Of a stretch of DNA of 12,337 nucleotides, positions 6,617-12,337 are shown piece after piece. The DNA is from an uncultured Eubacterium sp. Lineage in GTDB: Bacteria > Bacillota > Clostridia > Lachnospirales > Lachnospiraceae. The stretch spans positions 1 through 12,337 of the forward strand of contig CAPAOV010000035.1 of NCBI GenBank assembly GCA_948579355.1, given 5' to 3'. The first letter of the stretch is position 1, and each line of letters starts with the position of its first letter. The notes under the pieces are model-generated. The model was given only the letters and a program-made list of their open reading frames with translations. It did not search any database and was not told the origin of the DNA. Made by a program: the position numbers and the translations under genes.

Positions 6617-8079
6617 AATTCCGCCTCCTCTGCTAGTTCCAATGCTTTCAGAACCGATTTCGCCTTGTTCAGACATTCCTCATATTCCTTTTCGGGAACG
6701 GAATCGGCGACGATTCCGGCTCCGCTTCTGACGAATACCTTGCCGTTTTTCTTATAGGCAATGCGTATCGCGATACACGTATCCATATTTCCCGTGAAAT
6801 CGATATAGCCAATGGCGCCGCCATATATGCCCCGTTTATTATTTTCAAGTTTTCCAATTAACTGACAGGCTCGGAGCTTCGGAGCGCCGGAAAGCGTTCC
6901 CGCCGGCAATACCGCTTCTATCGCATCCAGAGCGTCGTGATTGTCACTAATCTCTCCGCGAACGGTGGAACCAATGTGCATGACGTGGGAGAAGCGTTCG
7001 ATTGAATGCAGTTTCTCGACCTGAACAGAGCCGAACTTGCTTATTTTACCGAGGTCATTTCGTCCCAAATCTACAAGCATGTTGTGTTCTGCAAGTTCTT
7101 TCTCGTCCGCCAGCAGTTCCTTTTCCAACGCCCTGTCCTCTTCGTCGTTTTTCCCTCTCGCTCTCGTACCGGCAAGCGGGAACGTGTGCAGTATGCGGTT
7201 TTCCAATTTGACGAGAGTTTCCGGAGAGGCCCCTGCAACTTCTACGTCCATCCCCGAAAAATAGAACATATAGGGGGAGGGGTTGATTGTGCGGAGCACA
7301 CGGTAAGTGTTCAGCAGGCTTCCCTCAAAGGGGGCGCTGAGACGGTTGGAAAGCACAATCTGAAAAATGTCGCCCTCACGGATATAATGCTTTGCTTTCT
7401 CTACCATGCTGCAAAACTCCTTTTTGTTGAACAGGGGTGCGACTTCTCCAAGCAGCCTGCCATCCGTTTCATTTTTCTTCTCCCCATTATAAAGAAGATG
7501 AACTAACTGCTTCAATTCCATAACCGCTTTTTTATAGCCGACCTCTATGTCATCAAGCGTCATATTTACAATGAGAATGAGCTTTTGCCGGAGATGGTCA
7601 AAGGCAATCACCTTATCGAAGAGCATCAAATCAACATCTTTGAAATTCTCGCTATCTTCTACGTTACATTTTACTTTCGGCTCGCTGTATCCAAGATAAT
7701 CATAGGAGAAGTATCCGACGAGTCCTCCTGTGAACGAGGGAAGGTAATCAAAGCGGGGACTTCTGTAATCGTCAAGTATCTGACGCAGATAAGCCGCCGG
7801 ATTATCCGTTTTGAACTTGAGATTACCAATTTTCATTTCGCCTTCGATACAGGTAATTTCCATCTTCGGCTCGAACCCGAGAAATGTATAGCGTCCCCAT
7901 GTCTCGTTTGCCTGTGCGGACTCGAGCATATAACAATGCGTCGATACATTTTTCAATATTTTCATCGTCTCGATTGGTGTGGTGAAGTCCGATAACAGCT
8001 CACAGCTCACCGGAAGCACGGTGTAGTCTCCGCTTGCCGCCACTTTTTCAACTTCACTGAAGTCAGGTGAAATTTTCAT
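6613..8079 (-). CDS. trpE: Anthranilate synthase component I
   Basis: TrpE makes anthranilate from chorismate using ammonia from TrpG; this is the committed and normally feedback-inhibited step. The length is 488 residues. The inhibitor-binding motif, usually L-L-E-S, is M-L-E-S-A at 51-55, with P-S-P-Y-M-F-Y-F at 268-275 as the second part of the tryptophan pocket; feedback inhibition is therefore likely. The chorismate-binding core has A-G-A-S-P-E-T at 282-288, T-R-A-R-G at 305-309, T-L-S-G-A-P-K at 395-401 and G-A-G-I-V-A-D-S at 453-460. The ATG at 8079 has GGGAGG (8089-8094) nine bases upstream. As first gene of the operon it lies directly behind the T-box leader, so transcription should follow the charging of tRNA-Trp. 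Confidence 0.98.
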   Translation of the reverse strand: MKISPDFSEVEKVAASGDYTVLPVSCELLSDFTTPIETMKILKNVSTHCYMLESAQANETWGRYTFLGFEPKMEITCIEGEMKIGNLKFKTDNPAAYLRQILDDYRSPRFDYLPSFTGGLVGYFSYDYLGYSEPKVKCNVEDSENFKDVDLMLFDKVIAFDHLRQKLILIVNMTLDDIEVGYKKAVMELKQLVHLLYNGEKKNETDGRLLGEVAPLFNKKEFCSMVEKAKHYIREGDIFQIVLSNRLSAPFEGSLLNTYRVLRTINPSPYMFYFSGMDVEVAGASPETLVKLENRILHTFPLAGTRARGKNDEEDRALEKELLADEKELAEHNMLVDLGRNDLGKISKFGSVQVEKLHSIERFSHVMHIGSTVRGEISDNHDALDAIEAVLPAGTLSGAPKLRACQLIGKLENNKRGIYGGAIGYIDFTGNMDTCIAIRIAYKKNGKVFVRSGAGIVADSVPEKEYEECLNKAKSVLKALELAEEAEL

Positions 8080-8102
8080 ATTCGTTTACCTCCCTATCAA
8101 AA

Positions 8103-8131
8103 TACTCCTTTGACATTCTGCCAAAGGAGTA
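8103..8131 (-). other. Second leader hairpin before trpE
   Basis: A perfect 10-bp stem (TACTCCTTTG with CAAAGGAGTA) and a 9-base loop lie between the T-box terminator and the trpE ribosome binding site at 8089-8094. In the RNA it is followed by only four uridines, so it is at best a weak terminator. The 5' arm contains CUCC, which could alternatively pair with the GGAG of the trpE site, and the 3' arm itself looks like a ribosome binding site (AAAGGAG). It may be a second attenuator, a translation-control hairpin or a 5'-end stabiliser. The structure is certain; the role is not. Confidence 0.6.
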
Positions 8132-8135
8132 AAAT

Positions 8136-8176
8136 AAAAAACGCCCCTGACAGATTGATACTCTCTGTCAAGGACG
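8136..8176 (-). terminator. T-box intrinsic terminator of trp operon
   Basis: In the RNA, a 13-bp stem with two G-U pairs (8164-8176 with 8142-8154) encloses a 9-base loop and is followed by six uridines (8136-8141), then a further A/U-rich run. Its 5' arm contains CCUUG (8169-8173), which can instead pair with CAAGG at 8221-8225 in the antiterminator. The two folds are therefore mutually exclusive, as expected of a T-box switch. Confidence 0.92.
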
Positions 8177-8443
8177 AATAATGTACTATCATCGAAAGTA
8201 CGACACTATCCGCGGTGCCACCTTGAATTCACGGTATGACCCGTGCGCTTAGCAGGATACCTACATATCCCCGGCAAATGACGTTTGCCTGCAACGTCGC
8301 AGAATACTCTGTGCTAATCACATTTGACTGCGCCCTCAGCGGTCCATTTGACAACTTGTTTCTCACCTGATTCTCAGCACCACAGGCTCTCTGTAAAGGC
8401 ATCATTGCCGTTATCTCCGCTTCAACGGTTTCATGTATTAAAT
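8136..8443 (-). promoter_or_regulatory. T-box riboswitch, tryptophan-specific
   Basis: The leader carries the conserved T-box AAGGUGGCACCGCG (8211-8224), whose UGGC bulge (8217-8220) would pair with the G-C-C-A end of uncharged tRNA. A G discriminator base fits bacterial tRNA-Trp. In Stem I a 5-bp helix AGCGG/CCGCU (8417-8421 with 8338-8342) closes the specifier loop, where UGG (8344-8346) is followed by the usual purine A. UGG is the tryptophan codon. AGAGAG and GGUGCUGAGAA elements typical of Stem I lie between. When tRNA-Trp is uncharged, binding should favour the antiterminator and allow trpEGDCFBA transcription; charged tRNA should favour the terminator. No leader peptide with Trp codons and no TRAP-type repeat series is seen. 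The 5' limit is estimated from the promoter. Confidence 0.95.
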
Positions 8444-8450
8444 TGTAGTT

Positions 8451-8479
8451 ATTGTAGCACTGTGTTTTACCGTTGTCAA
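8451..8479 (-). promoter_or_regulatory. trp operon promoter
   Basis: TTGACA (8474-8479) and TACAAT (8451-8456) are separated by exactly 17 bases: a near-perfect vegetative promoter reading towards trpE. Transcription would start near 8443-8445, just ahead of T-box Stem I. The strength suits a system controlled mainly by termination rather than by initiation. No palindromic repressor site overlaps it that I can see. Confidence 0.88.
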
Positions 8480-8501
8480 TACGTTTCTTCTTTTTTGTCT
8501 C

Positions 8502-8930
8502 CTATTTTTTCCCCTGAAGTATCTGCCATTTACGGATAATAGCCTCCCTTGCCTGTTGCGGCTCGGACACATCCATTACCGCCTGCTCCATAGGGCACAT
8601 ACCGGTTCCTGCCCGATTAATAATATGCCTCACTGACAAATCATACTCCGGATGAACTCCGTATCGGAAAAGTGTTTCGATTGCCCCGTTACTCATAACG
8701 GGTGCATAAACTTCTTTTATTCCCAATAGGACGTAGAGAAATGCCGCCGCTTTTCCGACTACTTTATCTGCCGCACAAAATCCCTGTAACTCCGTCCCAG
8801 CTTCCAGCCAATCGAGCAGCGGTTTCACACCGCGCTCCATAGTTGTGTAAACCTCACCGGACTGGCACAGAACACAGGTATAATGATTCTTTTCCAGTAG
8901 TTCTTTTGCTTTCTGCGTATTAGTTTTCAT
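8502..8930 (-). CDS. DUF1893 (TM1506-like) protein
   Basis: This soluble protein of 142 residues matches the DUF1893 family: an N-terminal K-A-x-x-L-L, the C52-A-A-D-K-V-V-G-K-A-A-A helix, a V-M-S-N-G-A-I-E segment at 78-85, and G-T-G-M-C-P-M-E-Q-A-V at 108-118. From recalled family knowledge, its Thermotoga member TM1506 has a cytidine-deaminase-like fold. The classic zinc motif H/C-A-E with P-C-x-x-C is not intact here: C112 and E115 remain, but the second cysteine is missing. A catalytic deaminase role is therefore doubtful, and ligand binding or unusual chemistry is possible. The ATG overlaps the end of the ECF S-component gene by 11 bases, implying coupled translation and a joint task. 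Its stop lies only 23 bases from the trp promoter, with no terminator between. Confidence 0.82.
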   Translation of the reverse strand: MKTNTQKAKELLEKNHYTCVLCQSGEVYTTMERGVKPLLDWLEAGTELQGFCAADKVVGKAAAFLYVLLGIKEVYAPVMSNGAIETLFRYGVHPEYDLSVRHIINRAGTGMCPMEQAVMDVSEPQQAREAIIRKWQILQGKK

Positions 8931-9492
8931 GTTCCACCGCTTTCTCTACACCGGCGACAATGAGCGGCAGCAATAGCAACTGAAGAATGATACCAAAGAT
9001 TCCGGTACTTATACTGTACCAAATGGAAGCCACCTTTATCCCCGCATTCCCAATCACACAGACAGATACGAGAATGGCTGCTGCTTTTACCGCACGCCCC
9101 GCCATCTGCACAAACAGCACTTTGGCAATGGTCGGCAGTTTCACATTTTTTAACAGTCCCGCCGTCAGTCCGTAAACACCAAGTTCAAGTACCATAAACG
9201 GCAGCATGACACTCCCCGGCATGCCTGTCAGTGCAAAACTGATAACGGGCGCCAGAAGACCTGCTATCCCTCCCGCATAAGCTCCTGCCAGCAGCCCAAC
9301 AAGAATGACCGGCAGATGCATCGGCAAAAGCGCTTCCCCCAGGCCTGTTCCAAGGCCGGATACGCGCCCCATTACATGAAACAACTGCGGAAGAACAACG
9401 GCCGCCAAAACCGCCAGAAATGTTGCCACAGCCTGAGCTTTTACAGACAGCTCCTGTCTTTTTATTGTATGTACTGTAATTGAATTTGTCAT
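8920..9492 (-). CDS. ECF transporter S component
   Basis: This is a very hydrophobic protein of 190 residues with about five to six membrane helices (near 19-40, 54-72, 74-90, 95-114, 125-148 and 157-186). After the first helix comes L-P-M-H-L-P-V-I-L-V-G, then a glycine/alanine-rich helix and L-A-P-V-I-S-F-A-L-T-G-M-P. This pattern is typical of substrate-binding S components of energy-coupling-factor vitamin and cofactor importers. No ATPase or EcfT gene is nearby, so it would use the shared EcfAAT module. The substrate cannot be told. A tryptophan link is possible only by position, and I do not see the hallmarks needed to call it TrpP. TAGGAGG sits 5 bases before the ATG. The gene lies 36 bases after the reductase stop and overlaps the DUF1893 gene. 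Confidence 0.82.
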   Translation of the reverse strand: MTNSITVHTIKRQELSVKAQAVATFLAVLAAVVLPQLFHVMGRVSGLGTGLGEALLPMHLPVILVGLLAGAYAGGIAGLLAPVISFALTGMPGSVMLPFMVLELGVYGLTAGLLKNVKLPTIAKVLFVQMAGRAVKAAAILVSVCVIGNAGIKVASIWYSISTGIFGIILQLLLLPLIVAGVEKAVEHEN

Positions 9493-9528
9493 AATAACCT
9501 CCTATTTCATTGTTTTATTTTTACTGCA

Positions 9529-10659
9529 TTAGAGCAGCTTACTTGAAAAATCTTCCATAGCCTCCGAAATTTTAATCTGCTGCGGGCAGACTTTCTCACA
9601 TTGGCGGCAGTGCAGACATGCGTTCGGCCATTTATCTTTGTCTACTTTGCTTAACGCCATCGGTGCGAAGAACCCCCCGTCGGACATGGTATGCTCATTA
9701 TAGAGAGAAATCAGGTACGGAATATCGAGTTTCTGCGGACAATATTCCGTACAATAACGGCACGAAGTACATGGCAATGTTTTTTTCATCAACATCGCTT
9801 CAACAATTTCCGCCAACGTATCCATTTCTGCTTTATTTAACGGCCTCACCGTTTCGAAAGTCTGAATATTTTCTGTCAACTGCTCCATATTGGACATTCC
9901 AGACAAAATCATAGTCACTTCCGGCAGCGACTGTAAGAAACGGAACGCCCATGCAGGTATTGTCTCCTCCGGCCTCAGCGCTTTCAACTTTTCCTCATGC
10001 GCCGGCTCAAGCGACGCCAATTTCCCGCCGCGCAGCGGTTCCATTACCCAGACGGGAATGTGATACTCGTTCAGCAGACCAACCTTCGCCTCGTCGTCCT
10101 GAAAAGTCCAGTCAAGATAATTCAACTGTAACTGGCAAAACTCCATGTCTGAACCATAGGCTTCAAGGAAACGTTTCAGTACTTCATATTGACCGTGACA
10201 GGAAAAACCAAGGTGCCGGATGCGCCCGTTTTTCTTTTGCTCCATAAGATAGTCATAAATGCCATATTGAGGGTCAAGGTAAGCGTCAATATTCATCTCA
10301 CATACATTGTGGAAGAGATAAAAATCAAAATACTCTACTTTGCACTTGCGGAGCTGTTCCTCAAAAATGCTCCTCACTTTCGGCATATTTGACAAATCAT
10401 AACCGGGGAATTTGGTTGCCAGATAATAACTGTCGCGCGGATACTTTGACAACTCCTCCCCTATGACCGTTTCCGAATTGCCATTGTGATATCCCCATGC
10501 GGTATCATAATAGTTAATCCCTTGCTTCATGGCGCAGGCAATCATTTCCCGCACTTGCGCGACATCAATGTCCGCATCACCTTTGGGGCCGTGCGGCAGC
10601 CTCATACACCCCAGTCCGAGGGCGGAGAGCTGTTTCCCGTGAAATTCATTGTAAACCAT
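9529..10659 (-). CDS. Aldo/keto reductase with C-terminal 2x[4Fe-4S] domain
   Basis: This 376-residue protein has an aldo/keto reductase TIM barrel at about 1-285 and a ferredoxin-like C-terminus. The AKR tetrad is D52, Y57 (Y-D-T-A-W-G-Y-H), K83 (A-T-K-F) and H117 (Y-L-F-H-N). Eight cysteines form two C-x2-C-x2-C-x3-C clusters: C297, C300, C303, C307 and C348, C351, C354, C358, each followed by proline. Such fused proteins are frequent in anaerobes and probably move electrons between NAD(P)H or a carbonyl substrate and an Fe-S donor; the actual substrate is unknown. AGGAGG lies 8 bases before the ATG, behind its own promoter. With the ECF S component 36 bases downstream and no terminator, a three-gene transcript is likely. 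Confidence 0.93.
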   Translation of the reverse strand: MVYNEFHGKQLSALGLGCMRLPHGPKGDADIDVAQVREMIACAMKQGINYYDTAWGYHNGNSETVIGEELSKYPRDSYYLATKFPGYDLSNMPKVRSIFEEQLRKCKVEYFDFYLFHNVCEMNIDAYLDPQYGIYDYLMEQKKNGRIRHLGFSCHGQYEVLKRFLEAYGSDMEFCQLQLNYLDWTFQDDEAKVGLLNEYHIPVWVMEPLRGGKLASLEPAHEEKLKALRPEETIPAWAFRFLQSLPEVTMILSGMSNMEQLTENIQTFETVRPLNKAEMDTLAEIVEAMLMKKTLPCTSCRYCTEYCPQKLDIPYLISLYNEHTMSDGGFFAPMALSKVDKDKWPNACLHCRQCEKVCPQQIKISEAMEDFSSKLL

Positions 10660-10727
10660 TTAGCATCCTCCTTTGCTCTTAACTGTCTATTACTTCGAAA
10701 CTACACCTGCCAATATACTATTGTTAT

Positions 10728-10755
10728 ATTATATATGATTTCTCTCATATGTTAA
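10728..10755 (-). promoter_or_regulatory. Promoter of the reductase-ECF-DUF1893 unit
   Basis: TTAACA (10750-10755) and TATAAT (10728-10733) are 16 bases apart, a good vegetative-type promoter pointing at the aldo/keto reductase, whose ATG is about 68 bases further on. The flanks are AT-rich and I see no clear operator. Confidence 0.7.
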
Positions 10756-10815
10756 ATACTTTTGATGAATAATTGCTAATACTTTTCGGGCATGGCAAAA
10801 CCATACTCTGTCGGA

Positions 10816-11652
10816 TTATAACTGTTCCATTTTTGCCATAAGTTGCTCATAGGTTATTCTATTTAGTGCGAAATCCATCATCGCCAAATGTATTTTTTCA
10901 TCTTTTGTATATGTTCTGTTGATACATTTATCTAACAATTCCAGCTCATTTTCCATCGGTTTTCGCACATTTCTTCTGCTCGAAAATGCTTCATAATAAC
11001 GCACACCAAATTTTCTCTGTGAAACCGCATCAATATGTATCCCATCCGGATTCGAAGTCAATCCAGCCGCTGTTACAAAATACGCATTCGGCTGTTCTGT
11101 AGCAAATCTCAATAATTCATTATTAATTAATTGATATTCCGTGCAATTGATTCCAAACCCCGTTTTTCCCAGAAAGTCGCCCAAACCTCCGACGATAAAC
11201 GGAACTTCTCCGGCATTTAACTGATTCCGCAGCGTTTCCACAATTACCCACAATTTTTTATAATAGGTTTGGTAATTTCCATCACTGCTGTCATTTTCTC
11301 CCTGATGCCACAAAATACAGAGAAGCTCGCTGTCCTGCATGGCAAATTGCGCCTGACTGACAGCATGTTTAAAAAGCGTTCCCTCAATCGCCCAATCATC
11401 TAACGAACTTCCTCCCTCCGCACAGGGAATCAGACCAATCTTTTCCTCTTCATTTTCCATACACCACATGGAAGCAAATGAACCAGCGAGCCCAACTCCG
11501 GCAACCGGCCGGTCATAATTAATCGGCTCTGTCATTATCTGCCATCTTCCGTTACGAAGCATTAAAATCCTTTCGTTGCAAATCATGGGAACTTCATCCA
11601 TAAATCCCCGTCCGGCCATATTCGACTGTCCAATCATTAAAACAGATTTCAT
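10816..11652 (-). CDS. SASA/SGNH carbohydrate esterase-like protein
   Basis: This probable esterase of 278 residues belongs to the sialate O-acetylesterase (SASA, DUF303) branch of SGNH hydrolases, which remove acetyl groups from sugars. The nucleophile is S10 in I-G-Q-S-N-M-A-G-R-G. The oxyanion block is G-G-S-S-L-D-D-W at 80-87, and W-H-Q-G-E-N-D spans 115-121. The D203/H206 pair lies in D-G-I-H-I-D. No signal peptide is present, so it should act in the cytoplasm on imported, acetylated sugars. About 55 residues after the barrel (224-278) are charged and helical, longer than a minimal SASA domain. The ATG at 11652 is chosen over an in-frame start at 11697 because GGAGG stands 5 bases upstream and the family begins at this point. 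It stands alone next to the CRISPR remnant. Confidence 0.88.
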   Translation of the reverse strand: MKSVLMIGQSNMAGRGFMDEVPMICNERILMLRNGRWQIMTEPINYDRPVAGVGLAGSFASMWCMENEEEKIGLIPCAEGGSSLDDWAIEGTLFKHAVSQAQFAMQDSELLCILWHQGENDSSDGNYQTYYKKLWVIVETLRNQLNAGEVPFIVGGLGDFLGKTGFGINCTEYQLINNELLRFATEQPNAYFVTAAGLTSNPDGIHIDAVSQRKFGVRYYEAFSSRRNVRKPMENELELLDKCINRTYTKDEKIHLAMMDFALNRITYEQLMAKMEQL

Positions 11653-11847
11653 TGTTACCTCCGATAAATTTTCTTTGCGATACATCCCACTCGTCAAAAA
11701 ATCTCAATGGAATTTGTTTGAAGATGGTAAGGAGAACCCAAAACACCACCATCAAATTTTTAATTGTGTAGTCACGGTAATTGTAAACATATCGCACTTC
11801 TTACTATATCACAAAAATGTGTGCGCTTAAATGCAACAGATAATTTA
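11653..11847. other. Upstream region of the esterase gene
   Basis: This is an AT-rich stretch with no believable gene. On the minus strand TATAGT near 11798 and TACAAT near 11780 could be -10 boxes, but neither has a good -35 at proper spacing. A CACA/TGTG inverted repeat around a T-run overlaps the first candidate and might be an operator. A GATGGT/ACCATC pairing with a long loop (about 11723-11752) is also present. None of these can be called with confidence. Confidence 0.3.
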
Positions 11848-11879
11848 ATTTACATTTACTTTTCCAATGCGGGAAGTAC
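11848..11879 (-). repeat. Cryptic, heavily decayed CRISPR repeat
   Basis: By hand alignment this 32-base stretch matches the neighbouring degenerate repeat (11914-11945) at 18 of 32 positions, without gaps. It keeps the CCA and GGGA blocks that flank the repeat's central loop and the terminal AC. It is placed exactly 34 bases from that repeat, the same spacer length as elsewhere in the array. The match alone is weak; the exact register is what makes it credible as the oldest, leader-distal repeat. Confidence 0.45.
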
Positions 11880-11913
11880 ATGGCAATAGAGCAGAGGAAA
11901 TCAGACAGCAGTT

Positions 11914-12146
11914 AATTCAATTCACGCTCCCATATGGGGAGCAACATGGTGTCTGCGGCATCCGGCTGCCTGTGTTAATGTTTCAATCCACGCCTCCCAC
12001 TCGGGGAGCGACAAACTCAGCAGTACCGAGCAATTGGCACAGTCGAGATTTCAATCCACACCCCCCACTCGGGGAGCGACCAGTTCATGTCCATTTTCTG
12101 ATGGACGAGTTTGCATTTCAATCCACGCCCCCACACGGGGAGCGAC
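11914..12146 (-). CRISPR. Short decaying type I-C-like CRISPR array
   Basis: Four repeats of 32-33 bases lie at 11914-11945, 11980-12012, 12048-12080 and 12115-12146, separated by unrelated spacers of 34, 35 and 34 bases. Read on the minus strand they begin GTCGCTCCCC and end GTGGATTGAAAT, the form typical of type I-C repeats, with a GC-rich hairpin in the middle. The repeats differ from each other; the leftmost is the most degraded, as expected at the leader-distal end. Transcription and the leader should therefore lie to the right, beyond the insertion sequence. No cas gene is in the window. The array has probably stopped acquiring spacers and may be inactive. Confidence 0.9.
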
Positions 12147-12176
12147 CGGTTTCCGGAAAACAAGGGGGAATGAAAG

Positions 12177-12337
12177 TGACATTGTCAATATTGGTGGACA
12201 CTTTTTTTACAAGGATATCAATGCCTAAGCTGCAGCTTCCAGAAGCTCGTAATATCTCTGCCGCTTAACCATAGGAGGAAGACCTCCGTTGGCAGAGCAT
12301 ATCCTCCTGTTGTTCCAATAACTGATGAAATATCTCC
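12177..12337 (-). mobile_element. End of an IS3-type insertion sequence (partial)
   Basis: A TGAC start at about 12177, with GTGGACAC at 12194-12201, resembles the terminal inverted repeats of IS3-group elements, which start with TG and carry TGGACA a similar distance inside. A transposase-like reading frame ends 24 bases further in. The other end is outside the window, so the exact boundary (12177, or TGTC at 12183) and any target duplication cannot be checked. It falls 30 bases after the last CRISPR repeat, inside the expected spacer. Confidence 0.6.
12225..12337 (-). CDS. Transposase C-terminus, probably IS3 family OrfB (partial)
   Basis: The last 36 residues of a reading frame enter from the right edge and end at TAG (12225-12227). 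They read R-Y-F-I-S-Y-W-N-N-R-R-I, then G-G-L-P-P-M-V-K-R-Q-R-Y-Y and an alanine-rich tail. The Y-W-N-N-R-R-I segment followed by a L-P-P block resembles the end of the integrase core of IS3-type transposases (compare Y-Y-N-N-x-R-x with S/T-P). The catalytic D-D-E residues would be upstream, outside the window. No gene call beyond family level is justified. Confidence 0.6.
   Translation of the reverse strand, partial: RYFISYWNNRRICSANGGLPPMVKRQRYYELLEAAA

Noticed and set aside
6616..6676. Longer N-terminus for TrpG starting inside trpE
   Set aside because: The extra 20 residues are unlike the family, while the ATG at 6616 has a good ribosome binding site and ATGA coupling.
8372..8445. Short ATG-initiated frames in the trp leader as a Trp-rich leader peptide
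   Set aside because: They lack ribosome binding sites and contain no tryptophan codons in frame; the T-box explains the region fully.
8920..9492. Calling the S component a tryptophan transporter (TrpP)
   Set aside because: Only the position next to the trp operon suggests it; it lies before the trp promoter and T-box, and no TrpP-specific feature could be recognised.
11594..11797. 67-codon minus-strand frame covering the start of the esterase gene
   Set aside because: It overlaps the well-supported esterase start in another frame, has no recognisable motif or ribosome binding site, and is probably chance.
11867..12268. Plus-strand open frames across the CRISPR array, with repeated similar peptide blocks
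   Set aside because: The repeated peptides are just translations of the CRISPR repeats; no ribosome binding site or family similarity.

Overview
The window looks like a chromosomal segment of a low-to-medium GC Gram-positive anaerobe, most likely a clostridial Lachnospiraceae-type bacterium. This rests on the strong AGGAGG-type ribosome binding sites, a T-box leader on the trp operon, an Fe-S aldo/keto reductase, an ECF transporter S component and a LytTR response regulator. The family-level placement is inference, not a database result. All confident genes are on the minus strand, so the biological reading order runs from right to left.

From the right edge: the 3' end of a transposase gene (probably IS3 family) enters the window, and its terminal region lies inside what should be the fourth spacer of a small type I-C CRISPR array. 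Four recognisable repeats remain, and a fifth, heavily decayed one sits in register at the far end. No cas genes are present. Next come a sialate O-acetylesterase-like (SASA/SGNH) hydrolase, then a probable three-gene unit behind a good sigma-A-type promoter: an Fe-S aldo/keto reductase, an ECF S component, and a DUF1893 (TM1506-like, deaminase-fold) protein overlapping it by 11 bases.

The centre is a complete tryptophan operon, trpE-G-D-C-F-B-A. It has its own consensus promoter and a T-box riboswitch with a UGG (Trp) specifier, a UGGC tRNA-end binding bulge and a 13-bp terminator. An extra perfect 10-bp hairpin lies between the terminator and the trpE ribosome binding site. The genes are tightly packed with ATGA or similar overlaps, except trpC/trpF, where a 57-base gap holds a hairpin and an ATGTAG start-stop element. 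The seven proteins together make tryptophan from chorismate: TrpEG (anthranilate synthase), TrpD, TrpF, TrpC, then the TrpAB synthase.

Downstream of trpA lies a translationally coupled pair: a small XRE-family DNA-binding protein and a LytTR-type response regulator with no kinase in view. The left end carries a broken alanyl-tRNA synthetase remnant. It joins two pieces that are about 250-300 residues apart in the intact enzyme and is preceded by an in-frame stop. I see no obviously new defence or metabolic system. The best leads are the ECF/DUF1893/reductase unit, the two-hairpin trp leader, the trpF start region, the IS-interrupted decaying CRISPR array and the alaS remnant.
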